From the NCBI GenBank assembly GCA_021647705.1, contig JAKIUF010000015.1:1-64000 (forward strand): a stretch of DNA of 64,000 nucleotides, read 5' to 3'. The notes under the pieces were generated by a model. It searched no databases. It had not been told where the DNA came from and worked only from the letters and a program-made list of their open reading frames with translations. Position 1 is the stretch's first letter. Every line of letters begins with the position of its first letter. Of the stretch, positions 17,627 to 27,768 are shown piece by piece. The translations under genes were made by a program, and so were the position numbers. Source of the stretch: Gammaproteobacteria bacterium (lineage in GTDB: Bacteria > Pseudomonadota > Gammaproteobacteria > SZUA-152).

Positions 17627-19396
17627 TTAATAAACACGCGGTTTGGGTGGAAAGGTGTCTACCGTCATCGGCTTGGTGCGCACTGGTTTGTATTCGATGT
17701 GACCATCGGTGTGGTACAGGCTGTGTTTCATCCAGCGTTCATCATCCCGCTCAGGGTAGTCCATGCGGGAGTGCGCGCCACGGCTTTCCTCTCGCGCCAG
17801 CGCGCATTCAACGGTGGCAAGCCCTAGCCCCATGAGATTTTCCAGCTCCAGTGCTTCGATGCGTGCCGTATTAAATACTTTGCTTTGATCTTTCAAGCGG
17901 GCGTCTTTTACCCGTGCCACCAACGCTCGTACTTTTTCGACACCTTCGCTCAAAATGTCTTTGGTGCGGAATACACCACAATAGTGTTCCATGGCCCTTT
18001 GTAATTCATCACGCAAACCATCAACAGATTCACCGTCTCCGGTTTTTTGCCAGTGGCCGATACGTTTCATGGCTTCTTCAACCGTGGACTCATCAAATGG
18101 CCGGTGATAACGGTTTTCTTTAAGATATTCGATCACATGATTACCCGCTGCACGACCGAACACCACAATGTCCAACAGCGAGTTGCCTCCCAGGCGATTG
18201 GCTCCATGTACTGACACGCAAGCACATTCACCCACGGCATACAGGCCGGGAATGGCTTCTTCGGCACTTTGTTCCAGCGGCACCACTACCTGTCCATAAC
18301 GATTTGTGGGAATCCCTCCCATGGTGTAATGCGCAGTGGGAAATACCGGAATGGCCGTTTCGATGGGGTCTACATGCGCAAAGGTCATTGCCATATCCCG
18401 AATGCCGGGCAGACGTTTTTTGATCACATCCGAGCCCAGGTGATCCAGTTTGAGCATCACATGGTCGGCATCGGGCCCACAGCCTCGGCCCTCACGCACT
18501 TCAATGGCAATGGCACGGCTCACTACATCACGGCTGGCCAGATCTTTGGCATGCGGTGCGTAACGTTCCATAAAACGCTCGCCATTTTTGTTCACTAAAT
18601 AACCACCTTCGCCGCGCACGCCTTCGGTAATCAGCATGCCCTTGCCAGCGATACCCGTGGGATGAAACTGAAAAAACTCCATGTCCTGCACGGGAATACC
18701 AGCACGCAAGGCCATGGCAATACCATCACCGGTATTGATGCGTGCATTGGTATTGGTGCGAAACAATTGCCCCACGCCACCGGTTGCCAGCAATGTGGTT
18801 TTTGCTTCGATGATCAGCGGTTCGCCCGTTTCGATGCACAGCACCACCGCACCGAGAATGTAACCGTCAGCGTCTTTCAGCAAATCAATGGCGAAATATT
18901 CGTCAAAAAAATGGGTTTTGGCGCGGATGTTCTGTTGATACAGGGCATGTAAAATGGCATGCCCTGTACGGTCTGCGGCTGCACAGGTACGTGCGGCCTG
19001 CTCGCCGCCAAAATCCCGGCTTTGTCCACCAAAGGCTCGTTGATAAATCTTGCCATTGGCCAGACGGGAAAAAGGCACGCCGGCGTGCTCCAGCTCCACC
19101 ACCAGATGTGAAGCGGCTCGGCACATGTATTCAATGGCATCCTGATCACCGAGATAATCACTGCCTTTGACGGTGTCGTACATATGCCAGTGCCAATTGT
19201 CCGGCATCACATTACCCAGTGCCGCATTCATGCCGCCCTGGGCTGCAACGGTGTGTGAACGCGTGGGAAAAACCTTGGATACCACCGCCACATTGGCTTC
19301 AGCCTCAGACATCTGCAAGGCTGCACGTAAACCGCCCCCACCTGCACCAATCACCAGCGTGTCAAACTGCCGCCGTTCAATATTCAAAGCACTCAT
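17627..19396 (-). CDS. sdhA: Succinate dehydrogenase flavoprotein subunit
   Basis: A 589-residue FAD subunit that oxidises succinate to fumarate at the inner membrane. The dinucleotide fold [10 protein letters not shown] lies near the N-terminus, the covalent FAD His in [16 protein letters not shown], and active-site and FAD contacts in FHPTGIAG and RLGGNSLLD. The start at ATG 19396 overlaps the sdhD stop by 4 bp (ATGA). An upstream in-frame extension is less likely. The C-terminus [15 protein letters not shown] is family-typical. Confidence 0.96.
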   Translation of the reverse strand: MSALNIERRQFDTLVIGAGGGGLRAALQMSEAEANVAVVSKVFPTRSHTVAAQGGMNAALGNVMPDNWHWHMYDTVKGSDYLGDQDAIEYMCRAASHLVVELEHAGVPFSRLANGKIYQRAFGGQSRDFGGEQAARTCAAADRTGHAILHALYQQNIRAKTHFFDEYFAIDLLKDADGYILGAVVLCIETGEPLIIEAKTTLLATGGVGQLFRTNTNARINTGDGIAMALRAGIPVQDMEFFQFHPTGIAGKGMLITEGVRGEGGYLVNKNGERFMERYAPHAKDLASRDVVSRAIAIEVREGRGCGPDADHVMLKLDHLGSDVIKKRLPGIRDMAMTFAHVDPIETAIPVFPTAHYTMGGIPTNRYGQVVVPLEQSAEEAIPGLYAVGECACVSVHGANRLGGNSLLDIVVFGRAAGNHVIEYLKENRYHRPFDESTVEEAMKRIGHWQKTGDGESVDGLRDELQRAMEHYCGVFRTKDILSEGVEKVRALVARVKDARLKDQSKVFNTARIEALELENLMGLGLATVECALAREESRGAHSRMDYPERDDERWMKHSLYHTDGHIEYKPVRTKPMTVDTFPPKPRVY

Positions 19397-19734
19397 TCCA
19401 TTCCTACCAGCAACAATATACGCAAGGTCCACAGACCCATGATGCCTAACCCCAAAGCAAATATGATTAACAACACATAGCGCGTAGAAGCGGATTTAAC
19501 GTAGTCGATCACCACATCCCGCCCACCGACCCAGGCATGCATCAGCAACGAAAAAATAAACAATAACAGTGCAATATTGGCCGCCGGATGGGCGACCCAG
19601 GCACGCCATGTTTCAAAAGTAATCGTCTGCCCGCCCCAGACAAAGGCAAACATCACCAGAAAAACCACGATGTAAAGCGCTGTCAGCCGTTGCATCAACC
19701 AGGAGCGCAGGCCGGAAGATGCCCGCCAACTCAC
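19393..19734 (-). CDS. sdhD: Succinate dehydrogenase membrane anchor subunit D
   Basis: A 113-residue protein with three transmembrane helices. The start GTG at 19734 overlaps the sdhC stop by 4 bp (GTGA) and gives the usual opening [20 protein letters not shown]. The haem b/quinone region has [13 protein letters not shown]. It anchors SdhAB together with SdhC. A longer upstream frame overlaps sdhC and is not protein-like. Confidence 0.92.
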   Translation of the reverse strand: MSWRASSGLRSWLMQRLTALYIVVFLVMFAFVWGGQTITFETWRAWVAHPAANIALLLFIFSLLMHAWVGGRDVVIDYVKSASTRYVLLIIFALGLGIMGLWTLRILLLVGME

Positions 19735-20135
19735 AACGGCATCCCGGGCAATACACCAAAAATCAGACCTGCAAGCACAGCGGTCAGTAGCAGCGCACCC
19801 ACATGTACCAGCCATGCGGTTTTTCGTGCGACAGCACGGTCAATACCCAGATCAAAGTCCAGCAGCATAAAACGAATACCCGCCAGAATATGGTGCGTCA
19901 GGGCCCAGCCCAGCAACACGGCGAGAAGTTTAAGTACGGGACTGGCGAGCAAATCCGCCACCTGTGAAAAGCCCGCCTGATTGCTAAGGGATAAATTCAG
20001 CAAATAAACCAGACCAGGCAACGCCAGAATCATTAACACACCGCTGATTCGGTGAAAAATGGAGACCACTGCCATCACCGGCTGGCGTATCCGAAGAAGA
20101 TTAAGAAAAACCGGTCTGCTGTCAGTGGTGCTCAT
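19731..20135 (-). CDS. sdhC: Succinate dehydrogenase cytochrome b556 subunit
   Basis: A 134-residue protein with three transmembrane helices. It carries the quinone-site motif SIFHRISG and the haem-ligand region THHILAGIRFMLLDFDLG. It is the first gene of the operon sdhC-D-A-(repeat)-B-sdhE-ygfX. The promoter should lie in the 115 bp shared with divergent ygfZ. Confidence 0.94.
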   Translation of the reverse strand: MSTTDSRPVFLNLLRIRQPVMAVVSIFHRISGVLMILALPGLVYLLNLSLSNQAGFSQVADLLASPVLKLLAVLLGWALTHHILAGIRFMLLDFDLGIDRAVARKTAWLVHVGALLLTAVLAGLIFGVLPGMPL

Positions 20136-20250
20136 TGATTATCTATGCAGGTTGAAATTCTGTTTATTTTGTTTATTCAACATATTCATAAATCGATATT
20201 ACGAGCCGAATCATTATTCGCTATCATTAACCGAACTCTACACAAGGTCA

Positions 20251-21360
20251 ATGAGCAAACTCAAAAACATGACACACAATAACTGGCAACAATTTCTAAC
20301 CACGCAGGGTGCCCATTGGGATGACACCGGAAATAGTGATACGCACCACAGTCAGGTACAGTATTTCGGCGATGACCCTGGCAATGCCACAGCAGAAAAA
20401 CGCATGGCATTGGCGGGAAAGCAAACCATTCTATGCGACCTCTCTCACTATAGTTTGATTCAGGCCGTTGGCCCGGAAAGCGAAAGCTTTTTACAAAACC
20501 AGTTTTGTAACGACGTGCATCAGGTCTCAACACTACAAAGCCAACTTAACGCCTATTGCACCCCCAAAGGACGTGTACTCGCCTTTTTCCGTTTATTTCA
20601 ACGTGAAGATACTTATTACCTGCGGTTACCCCAAGAAATTCTCGAACCCACACTCCGTCGTCTGCGCATGTATGTGATGATGACAAAGACCACATTAAGC
20701 GATGCCAGCGACACCCTGGCACGCATGGGTTGCGCAGGTCCGCAAGCCGGTCAACAGCTTCGCGCATTGTTTGATGCCGTAGCCACCACCACCGATGCGG
20801 TTACACACACCGCTGGCCTGACGATAATCTGCATTCAGGCCGATACCCGTTTTGAGATTTACGGTGATGAAACGGCGCTGCAAAATCTCTGGCAGCAACT
20901 GGCCGATAACGCCACACCCGTGAGTGCCGGTGCCTGGGAACTGCTCGACATTCATGCCGCCCTGCCCGATGTTTATACACAAACTCAGGAAGCCTTCGTG
21001 CCGCAAATGCTCAACCTGCAAGCCATCAATGCCCTGAGTTTCAAAAAAGGCTGTTATCCCGGACAGGAAATTGTCGCGCGCATGCATTACCTGGGCAAAC
21101 TCAAACGACGTATGTTTATCGCACATACGGAGGATGCCTCACCGATTCAGGCCGGAGACACACTGTATGCCGAAGGTTCCGAATCCGGCCAGGGTGTCGG
21201 CAAAATAGTACGCACCCAGACCAGCCCGGAAGGCGGCAGCGACATGCTGGCGGTTATCGAAATCAGCAGCGCTGAAGAACGACCATTACGCTTACACGAC
21301 ACCAATGGCCCATTGCTAAAACTGTTAACCTTGCCCTATGTGATAGAAAAAGCACAATAA
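20251..21360 (+). CDS. ygfZ: Folate-binding Fe-S cluster repair protein YgfZ
   Basis: A 369-residue protein of the GcvT-like fold family with the invariant motif KGCYPGQEIVAR near residue 270. It helps assemble or repair certain Fe-S enzymes in a tetrahydrofolate-dependent way. It is divergent from sdhCDAB, matching the known genomic association with sdhE and ygfX. I chose the ATG at 20251 because ACAAGG precedes it and the upstream frame crosses the intergenic promoter region. Confidence 0.9.
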   Translation: MSKLKNMTHNNWQQFLTTQGAHWDDTGNSDTHHSQVQYFGDDPGNATAEKRMALAGKQTILCDLSHYSLIQAVGPESESFLQNQFCNDVHQVSTLQSQLNAYCTPKGRVLAFFRLFQREDTYYLRLPQEILEPTLRRLRMYVMMTKTTLSDASDTLARMGCAGPQAGQQLRALFDAVATTTDAVTHTAGLTIICIQADTRFEIYGDETALQNLWQQLADNATPVSAGAWELLDIHAALPDVYTQTQEAFVPQMLNLQAINALSFKKGCYPGQEIVARMHYLGKLKRRMFIAHTEDASPIQAGDTLYAEGSESGQGVGKIVRTQTSPEGGSDMLAVIEISSAEERPLRLHDTNGPLLKLLTLPYVIEKAQ

Positions 21361-21370
21361 ACAGTGTATT

Positions 21371-21478
21371 TTTCAATCACAAAAGCGCGAATGTAGAACA
21401 ACTATTCCTGCACTTTTGTTCAATCAGAAAGAACGAATACGCACTAAATCCGGGCGCTAAACCGAGAAGTTATTATAT
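21371..21478. mobile_element. MITE-like element family B, right-hand part
   Basis: CTATTCCTGCACTTTTGTTC and the following AATCAGAA..GAACGAATACGCACT match the middle and right of the copy at 31425. The end GAGAAGTTATT is a decayed terminal repeat. The left terminus is missing. It abuts a family A element directly. Confidence 0.55.
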
Positions 21479-21480
21479 GC

Positions 21481-21612
21481 ATGCGCCTAAGTTAACAAAT
21501 TCGTAGGTTGGTGGTGAGCTTGCGAACCCCAACATCAGCGGCCCTGTTGGGGTTCGCAAGCTCACCGCCAACCTACAACAAGCAAGAAGTTTTGGCTTAA
21601 CTTACATAGCAT
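21481..21612. mobile_element. MITE-like element family A, copy 3
   Basis: Arms GTAGGTTGGTGGTGAGCTTG and complement (one mismatch), loop around ATCAGCGGCCCTG, outer ends CTAAGTTAA and TTAACTTA. It lies between ygfZ and the HDOD gene and may separate their transcripts. Confidence 0.75.
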
Positions 21613-21654
21613 GGGTGCATGCACTCTGAAGAGCACACCAAAGGATGTAGAAAA

Positions 21655-22488
21655 ATGGATGTCGTAAAGCTGATTACAGAAATCCTGACAGACCTGAAAG
21701 CAAACCGTCTCAAGCTCCCCGCGCTACCCCAGGTAGCGCTAAAAATAAATAGCATCATTGATGGCCCGGATGCCACCGCCAAAAAAATTGCCCAGGTCAT
21801 CAACACTGATACCGCACTCTCTGCCCGCATGATTCAGGTAGCCAACAGCCCGATGTTTCGTGTCGGCTCGACGGCAGAAAATGTGCAAACCGCCGTTACC
21901 CGTATGGGCATGGGAACCATACGCAACATTGTGACTTCATTCTTGGTCAGCCAGCTTTTTCGCACAAAACATGATGTACTCAAAAAACGCCTTATGCGAG
22001 TGTGGAGCCACAGCGCCCATGTGGCCGCCATCAGCCATGTACTCGCTAACCGGTTTAGCAAATTAAAACCGGATGAAGCCATGCTGGCAGGACTGGTACA
22101 TGACATTGGAAAGCTGCCACTGATCCTGAAAGCTGAAGACCATACAGAACTGGCTAATGATTCCGCATGTCTGGATACTCTGGATGAAAAACTGCATCCG
22201 GCACTGGGTAAAGTGATTGTACAAACCTGGGGCTTTGCACCCGACATGGTGACCGCCGTCGCCGAACATGAAAACCTCACACGCGATTCAGAAAAAATCG
22301 ATCTCGCCGATATTGTCACCGTTGCTAACCTGCTCAGCTATGTCGGTAAACAGCGCCATAATACCCAAACAAACTGGGCCGAAATACCCGCCTTCAATAA
22401 ACTCGATCTCGGCCCGGAAGATAGCATTGCCGCACTGGAAGAGGCGCGTGATGAAATTGCAGAAATCGTGAAGTTATTGAGCCCCTGA
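21655..22488 (+). CDS. HDOD domain protein
   Basis: A 277-residue signalling protein with one HDOD domain (about 20-215): LPALPQVALKIN opening, TALSARMIQVANSP, and GLVHDIGKLPLI in the region where related HD-GYP enzymes bind metal. HDOD proteins mostly lack hydrolase activity and act as regulators of second-messenger or chemotaxis responses. I chose the ATG at 21655 because AAAGGA precedes it; an upstream ATG at 21619 has no ribosome site. The gene stands alone between repeat elements, so its partner is unclear. Confidence 0.88.
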   Translation: MDVVKLITEILTDLKANRLKLPALPQVALKINSIIDGPDATAKKIAQVINTDTALSARMIQVANSPMFRVGSTAENVQTAVTRMGMGTIRNIVTSFLVSQLFRTKHDVLKKRLMRVWSHSAHVAAISHVLANRFSKLKPDEAMLAGLVHDIGKLPLILKAEDHTELANDSACLDTLDEKLHPALGKVIVQTWGFAPDMVTAVAEHENLTRDSEKIDLADIVTVANLLSYVGKQRHNTQTNWAEIPAFNKLDLGPEDSIAALEEARDEIAEIVKLLSP

Positions 22489-22558
22489 CAAACCCACACC
22501 AACCACACAGAAAACCATCGCTTTCATTTTGCGCGTTTTATAAAAAACATATTTCCTT

Positions 22559-22800
22559 AAATGTGAAAATTAAGCGCTAAATCACTCTGTAAGCACTTTT
22601 TACTGAAAATACCGTCATTCCGGCAGTTGTTGACCGGAATCCAGAGATTTACACTCTTGGGGAAACCGTTTCAGCACATTGGAAACTTATATTGTGGTGG
22701 TGCGGACAAGTGACGTGTTATAAACGCAGAGATCGCAGAGACGCAAAGAACGCAGAGAAAAACACTAAAAACTTTGCTTTCAGCACTTAATTCACATTTG
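22559..22800. repeat. CGCAGAG-rich repeat, tandem unit 1 (copy 4)
   Basis: Consists of an ATTAAGCGCTAAA head, CACTCTGTAAGCAC, a short hairpin-like GTCATTCCGGCAGTTG stretch, CTCTTGGGGAAACCGTTTCAG, then TTATAAACGCAGAGATCGC. A second unit in the same order starts at 22822. Together they fill the 700-bp gap between the HDOD and cytochrome genes. Confidence 0.7.
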
Positions 22801-22821
22801 AGACCCGCGTAACATCCGTCT

Positions 22822-23110
22822 TTAAATGTCAATTAAGGACAGAAACCACTCTGTAAGCACTCAACATTTTTTACTGAAAACACCGTCATTCCAGCAGTTG
22901 TTGACCGGAATACAGAGATTTACGCTCTTGGGGAAATCGTTTCAGCACATTGGAAGTTTATATTGTAGTGGTGGTGACAAGCGACGTGTTATAAACGCAG
23001 AGACGCAGAGACGCAGAGACGCAGAGAAAAATACTAAAAATCTTGTGCCCTCTGCGTTAAATACCCGGTGTTTTTTTTAAAAATAGTGTTTTTAGCGCAT
23101 CATTCACATT
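22822..23110. repeat. CGCAGAG-rich repeat, tandem unit 2 (copy 5)
   Basis: Same order of blocks as the unit at 22559, with diverged bases and a longer array of GACGCAGA units near 22998-23025. It also carries the distal arm ACTAAAAATCTTGTGCCCTC, which unit 1 lacks. It ends shortly before the cytochrome gene. Confidence 0.7.
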
Positions 23111-23201
23111 TCAAATATGGAGTGAAAATTACTAACCCGCTATATTCTGTGCAGCCTCCAGAAATTCGGGAATTATTTTGAGGCATAAAAAAAATATAAA
23201 T

Positions 23202-24251
23202 ATGAGCCCTATTGTTTTCAATAAAAACAAAAAGTCACTAGGTGTTTCCCCGGTAATTTTATGCTTGCTGGCTTTACTATCGCCATCGCTAGCTGTTTTT
23301 TCAGATGAGATGTCATCAAAAAACACTGCCCCACTATTACAACCTGAACTGCGCTATGAACCCATCCAGCCACTGAGGCAGGCAAAAGGACTAAACCCGC
23401 ACAAAATCAGTCTGGGTGAGCGTTTGTTTCATGACCGCCGCCTGGGGCGCGACAACGACATGGCCTGTAGTAGCTGTCATGACATCAAAAATAACGGTGC
23501 CGACCATCATATTTATGCTCCAGGCCGGGATGGCACTACCCTGGATGTTAATACCCTGACCGTCTTCAACAGCAGTCTCAATCATCAACAGTTTTGGGAT
23601 GGTCATGCCCGTAACCTGGAAGACCAGATTGATACTGTAGTAAGCAACGCCAAAGAATTTGCCACGACCTGGGCCATGATCATTAACAAACTGGAACAGG
23701 ATACAGGCTATGTCCGCAGTTTCTCAGAAATCTACCCGGAAGGTATTACAGCAAATAACATTCGCAATGCCATTGCCACCTTTGAACGCAGTTTGATAAC
23801 CATCAATTCACCCTTTGATCATTTTTTACTGGGTAATGCCAACGCCATCAGCCCGGAAGCAAAGGCGGGTTACCGCCTGTTCAAAACTTATGGCTGCGTC
23901 GCTTGTCACCAGGGCAGCAATGTGGGGGGCAATTTGTTCGTAAAGCTTGGTGTGTTCAAAGACTACTTTGCGGTGCGTGGGAATCCCACTCGTGCAGACC
24001 TGGGGCGCTTCAATGTCACCGGCAAAGCACGTGATCGCCATGTATTTCGTGTACCCAGCCTGCGGCTCGCCGCACTGACGCCCCCCTACTTTCATGATGG
24101 CAGCGTCACAACACTGGCAGAAGCCGTGAGTATAATGGCAGAGCATCAACTGGGACGTACGATTCCGGGGCAGGATATCCTGCATATCGTCGCCTTTCTG
24201 GAAAGTCTTCCGGGTGAGTATCGCGGACAGCCGCTGGGACACAAACCATGA
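23202..24251 (+). CDS. Dihaem cytochrome c peroxidase/MauG family protein
   Basis: A 349-residue periplasmic precursor with a signal peptide (PVILCLLALLSPSLAVFS) and two haem motifs, CSSCH and CVACH, with the CcpA/MauG pattern (GERLFHDRRLGRDNDMACSSCH, FWDGHARNLEDQ, RVPSLRLAALTPPYFHDGS). It reduces H2O2 with electrons from small cytochromes, or performs MauG-type oxidation. The ATG at 23202 is preferred; a TTG at 23178 is in frame. The stop overlaps the ATG of the sensor kinase by 4 bp, so the cytochrome and kinase are coupled and probably belong to one redox-sensing unit. Confidence 0.88.
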   Translation: MSPIVFNKNKKSLGVSPVILCLLALLSPSLAVFSDEMSSKNTAPLLQPELRYEPIQPLRQAKGLNPHKISLGERLFHDRRLGRDNDMACSSCHDIKNNGADHHIYAPGRDGTTLDVNTLTVFNSSLNHQQFWDGHARNLEDQIDTVVSNAKEFATTWAMIINKLEQDTGYVRSFSEIYPEGITANNIRNAIATFERSLITINSPFDHFLLGNANAISPEAKAGYRLFKTYGCVACHQGSNVGGNLFVKLGVFKDYFAVRGNPTRADLGRFNVTGKARDRHVFRVPSLRLAALTPPYFHDGSVTTLAEAVSIMAEHQLGRTIPGQDILHIVAFLESLPGEYRGQPLGHKP

Positions 24252-27200
24252 ACCGAAACTGGGTCAAGTTTCTCATGCTTGGGATAGGAGTGCTGCTCCT
24301 CATGTCTTTCCTTTATATCAAAACCCAGGCCACTGACCTCGACAAACACAATCAGGTGGTCAGCCATGCCAACCAATTCAAGCGGGTGGATGCCATTCTT
24401 AACCAACACATCCTGGAGATACGCCAGGGTCTGCTGCCCTACTATGACTCCACCGTAAACAATATGCTCGAACTTGAAGAGCACCTGGATGCCACGGCTT
24501 TGATCGCAATGCAATTGTATCCCGTACTCCCAGGCAAAATCGCACAACACCTGCAAGCAACCACTCAGGCGCTGGCACAAAAGCAGGAGTTGCTTGAAGA
24601 TTTCAAATCCAGCAATGCCGTACTGCGTAATTCGCTACGTTATCTACCCATTGCAATCACCCAATTCAATGCCCGACTCCCTTCGGAAACCCGGGTTAAC
24701 AAACTGAAACAAACCCTGAACACCTTGTTACGCGATACGCTGGTCAGCAACCTCAACAATGATGTGTCATTCAGTCCAGCGCTGATGGCACGTAGCACGG
24801 AACTGAACAGCATGCTGGCCCGCTACGCGCCTGAACTGCAACAGGAGCTGGATATACTGCTCGCCCATGTGCGCATTGTGCTCGACAACAAAAAACAAAC
24901 CGACAAACAGGTGCAACAATTGCTCAACCTGCCCACAGCGCAAAACATGGAAGCGCTGCTCACCGCCTATGGTGTCGAATACGCTAAAATAATCCAAAGT
25001 GCCGACACTTATCGCTTGGCCCTATACGGACTGTCAATTCTTTTGCTGGCTTACATCGCAGGCATCCTGTTCCAGCTCAACCGAACCGCTTCCATCCTGC
25101 GTCAAACCGTCACTGACCTGAACTATCAGAAGTTTGCGCTGGATCAGCATGCTATTGTCAGTATCACCGATCAAAATGGCACCATCACCTATGCCAACCA
25201 GAAATTTTGCGACATCAGCCAACGCCCCGCCGCAGAACTCATCGGACAGAATCATCGCATTGTAAAATCGGAGCATCACTCTCCTGAGTTTTTCAAACAA
25301 CTGTGGGACACCCTTGCCCAAGGCAAAGTCTGGCACGGGCAAATACAAAATCAGGCCAGTGATGGTAGTCGCTACTGGACAGACACCACCATCGTCCCGT
25401 TTATGGACAACCGCAACAAACCCTACCAATACGTTGCCATTCACACCGACATCAGCGCCAGCAAACTAGCCGAACAATCCCTGCAACGTCTGAATCGCTC
25501 CCTGCAAGCCCTCAGTGCTTGCAACGAAAGTTTGGTAAAAGCCACAGACGAAGCAACATTACTACACAGCATTTGCAACGTTATCGTAAAAGATGCCGGT
25601 TACCATCTTGCCTGGGTCGGCTATGCTGGAAATGACAGGAAGAAAACAATCCGCCCCATGGCCCAAGCTGGCTTTGAACAAAATTACCTCGATGCCCTGA
25701 ACCTCACCTGGTGCGATAATGTACAAGGAAAAGGAGCCACGGGCACAACCATCCGTAATGGTGAACCCAACATTATTCGCAATATCACCGAAGACCCACA
25801 CCTTGCCTCCTGGCATGATGCCGCGATGAAATACGGCTACCGTTCATCTATCGCACTGCCACTCAAGGAAAAAAACCAGACTTTTGGCGCGCTGAATATT
25901 TATGCGCGTGAAGCTGATGCCTTCGATGATGATGAAGTGAAATTTCTACAGGAACTGGCCGGTAACCTCGCCTACGGCATCAACACACTGCGCGCACACG
26001 AAGAACGCGAACTGTTGCAAAAACAACTACAGCAAGCACAAAAAATGGAAGCCATTGGCCAGCTCTCCGGCGGTATTGCACACGATTTCAATAACCAGCT
26101 CAGCGTCGTCATCGGCTACCTGGATTTTCTGCGTGAACACCTGAAAGATACAGGGCAGCCACAACAATGGGTGGAAATTGCCACTCGCTCCAGCCTGCGG
26201 TGCATTAACCTGACCCGGCAATTACTGGCCTTTTCCCGCCATCAACCCAGAGAAAAAACCGTGGTTAGCCTCAATGCCACGATCAAAGAAATGGAAACCA
26301 TGATCGAACGCTCGCTCACCCCGGAAGTGGAAGTACAGTATTTTCTCAACAACTCCCCCTGGCTGACCGAAATCGACCCTAGCGAATTCCAGGATGCCTT
26401 GCTAAATATGGTGATCAATGCACGCGATGCCATGCCAGAAGGCGGCAAACTGCTCATCGAAACCCGTAATAAATACCTGGATAACGACTATGTCACCCTC
26501 AACCCCTGGCTTGAAGCAGGTGAATATGTACAACTGATACTGAGCGACACTGGCACCGGTATGGACCAGGAAACCCTGGAACATGTTTTCGAACCTTTCT
26601 TTAGCACCAAACCTGAAAGTAAAGGCACCGGCCTGGGCATGTCCATGGTCTACGGCTTTGCCAAACGCTACCGTGGCCATATCAAACTCTATTCAGAGCC
26701 CGGTGTTGGCACCACCATTCGCCTGTATCTGCCACGCACTCGCGCCCCCAAACTCGATGCTAGTATTCAGGACTCCCTCCCAGCACCGCTGGCCACCGGC
26801 AACGAATCCATCCTCATCGTTGACGACGAAGCCGGCCTGCTGCAACTGGCCGATCAATATCTGCGTTCATTGGGCTATCGCACCCAGCTGGCAGAAAATG
26901 CCGCGCAGGCACTGGAAAAACTGAAGGCCGACGACAGCATCGATCTATTATTCAGTGACGTAGTCATGCCGGGCGGTATGAACGGTTACGAGCTGGCACA
27001 ACAAGCCACCCAGCTCGCACGCTTACATCACCGCCCCGAACCCAAAGTGCTACTGACTTCGGGTTTTACCTCCAAAACAATGGTACACAATGGCCTCGCC
27101 CGATTTTCCGCCCACTTACTCAGCAAGCCTTATCGTAAACACGATCTGGCCCAACGTATCCGGCTGATACTGGATGAAAAAAACGAAGACACGGCACAGC

Positions 27201-27607
27201 AGAGGCCGATAAATAATCCTGTGGACACACTTACCGGTCGCAATATTCTGGTAGTTGATGATGATCAGGACATACAAAAACTGTTTCAATTCAATCTGCA
27301 AAAACTGGGTTGCACCACTATCCTCGCGAGTAATGCAGACAAGGCTATCCACCTCTTCCAAGAATCACTGCGCAACAAACAACCCATTGATATCGTGATC
27401 CTGGACCTCACCCTCCCCGGCAGCATGGGCGGTGTTGAAATTGCCAATAAACTGAGAATCATAGACCCAGACATTAAAATCATTGTTGCCAGTGGTCATA
27501 CAGAAGGCCCGGAAATGACTCAACATAAAAATTACGGCTTTCAAGCCGCATTGGAAAAAAACTCCAACCGAGAAAAAATCCGGCAGGTGCTGGAACACGT
27601 ATTATAA
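24248..27607 (+). CDS. Hybrid sensor histidine kinase: DAHL-like sensor, PAS, GAF, kinase and two receiver domains
   Basis: A 1119-residue inner-membrane kinase. TM1 (about 7-24) and TM2 (about 257-276) bracket an all-helical periplasmic sensor of about 230 residues, like DAHL domains. Next come PAS (about 290-405), GAF (about 430-580) and the HisKA box GGIAHDFNN with His612. The ATPase has N box NMVINARDAMP, G1 DTGTGM and G2 GTGLGMSM. Receiver 1 has phospho-acceptor Asp904 (FSDVVMPG) and Lys960; receiver 2 has Asp1053 (ILDLTLPG). The HDFNN phospho-box and the order kinase-receiver-receiver are typical of PAS/GAF hybrid kinases. No response regulator with an output domain is adjacent. Coupling to a peroxidase-like cytochrome hints at a redox or peroxide signal. 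Confidence 0.88.
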   Translation: MNRNWVKFLMLGIGVLLLMSFLYIKTQATDLDKHNQVVSHANQFKRVDAILNQHILEIRQGLLPYYDSTVNNMLELEEHLDATALIAMQLYPVLPGKIAQHLQATTQALAQKQELLEDFKSSNAVLRNSLRYLPIAITQFNARLPSETRVNKLKQTLNTLLRDTLVSNLNNDVSFSPALMARSTELNSMLARYAPELQQELDILLAHVRIVLDNKKQTDKQVQQLLNLPTAQNMEALLTAYGVEYAKIIQSADTYRLALYGLSILLLAYIAGILFQLNRTASILRQTVTDLNYQKFALDQHAIVSITDQNGTITYANQKFCDISQRPAAELIGQNHRIVKSEHHSPEFFKQLWDTLAQGKVWHGQIQNQASDGSRYWTDTTIVPFMDNRNKPYQYVAIHTDISASKLAEQSLQRLNRSLQALSACNESLVKATDEATLLHSICNVIVKDAGYHLAWVGYAGNDRKKTIRPMAQAGFEQNYLDALNLTWCDNVQGKGATGTTIRNGEPNIIRNITEDPHLASWHDAAMKYGYRSSIALPLKEKNQTFGALNIYAREADAFDDDEVKFLQELAGNLAYGINTLRAHEERELLQKQLQQAQKMEAIGQLSGGIAHDFNNQLSVVIGYLDFLREHLKDTGQPQQWVEIATRSSLRCINLTRQLLAFSRHQPREKTVVSLNATIKEMETMIERSLTPEVEVQYFLNNSPWLTEIDPSEFQDALLNMVINARDAMPEGGKLLIETRNKYLDNDYVTLNPWLEAGEYVQLILSDTGTGMDQETLEHVFEPFFSTKPESKGTGLGMSMVYGFAKRYRGHIKLYSEPGVGTTIRLYLPRTRAPKLDASIQDSLPAPLATGNESILIVDDEAGLLQLADQYLRSLGYRTQLAENAAQALEKLKADDSIDLLFSDVVMPGGMNGYELAQQATQLARLHHRPEPKVLLTSGFTSKTMVHNGLARFSAHLLSKPYRKHDLAQRIRLILDEKNEDTAQQRPINNPVDTLTGRNILVVDDDQDIQKLFQFNLQKLGCTTILASNADKAIHLFQESLRNKQPIDIVILDLTLPGSMGGVEIANKLRIIDPDIKIIVASGHTEGPEMTQHKNYGFQAALEKNSNREKIRQVLEHVL

Positions 27608-27768
27608 ATGCATTCAGCCACTCACATATCAGTGAAGTGTTAAAACCTCTTCTACGCAGGGCTTTAACAATCACTTTGACCAAAACCAGGAAGAGTTATT
27701 TCCACCCCCTGCCAGAATGACGATATAACCGGCATTAAATATAATATTCATAACGTATGATTAAACCA

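Noticed and set aside
22826-23080. 84-codon frame in the tandem repeat
   Set aside because: The text (NAETQRRRDAEKNTKN) is the translation of the CGCAGAG-rich repeat, seen wherever that repeat occurs; not a gene.
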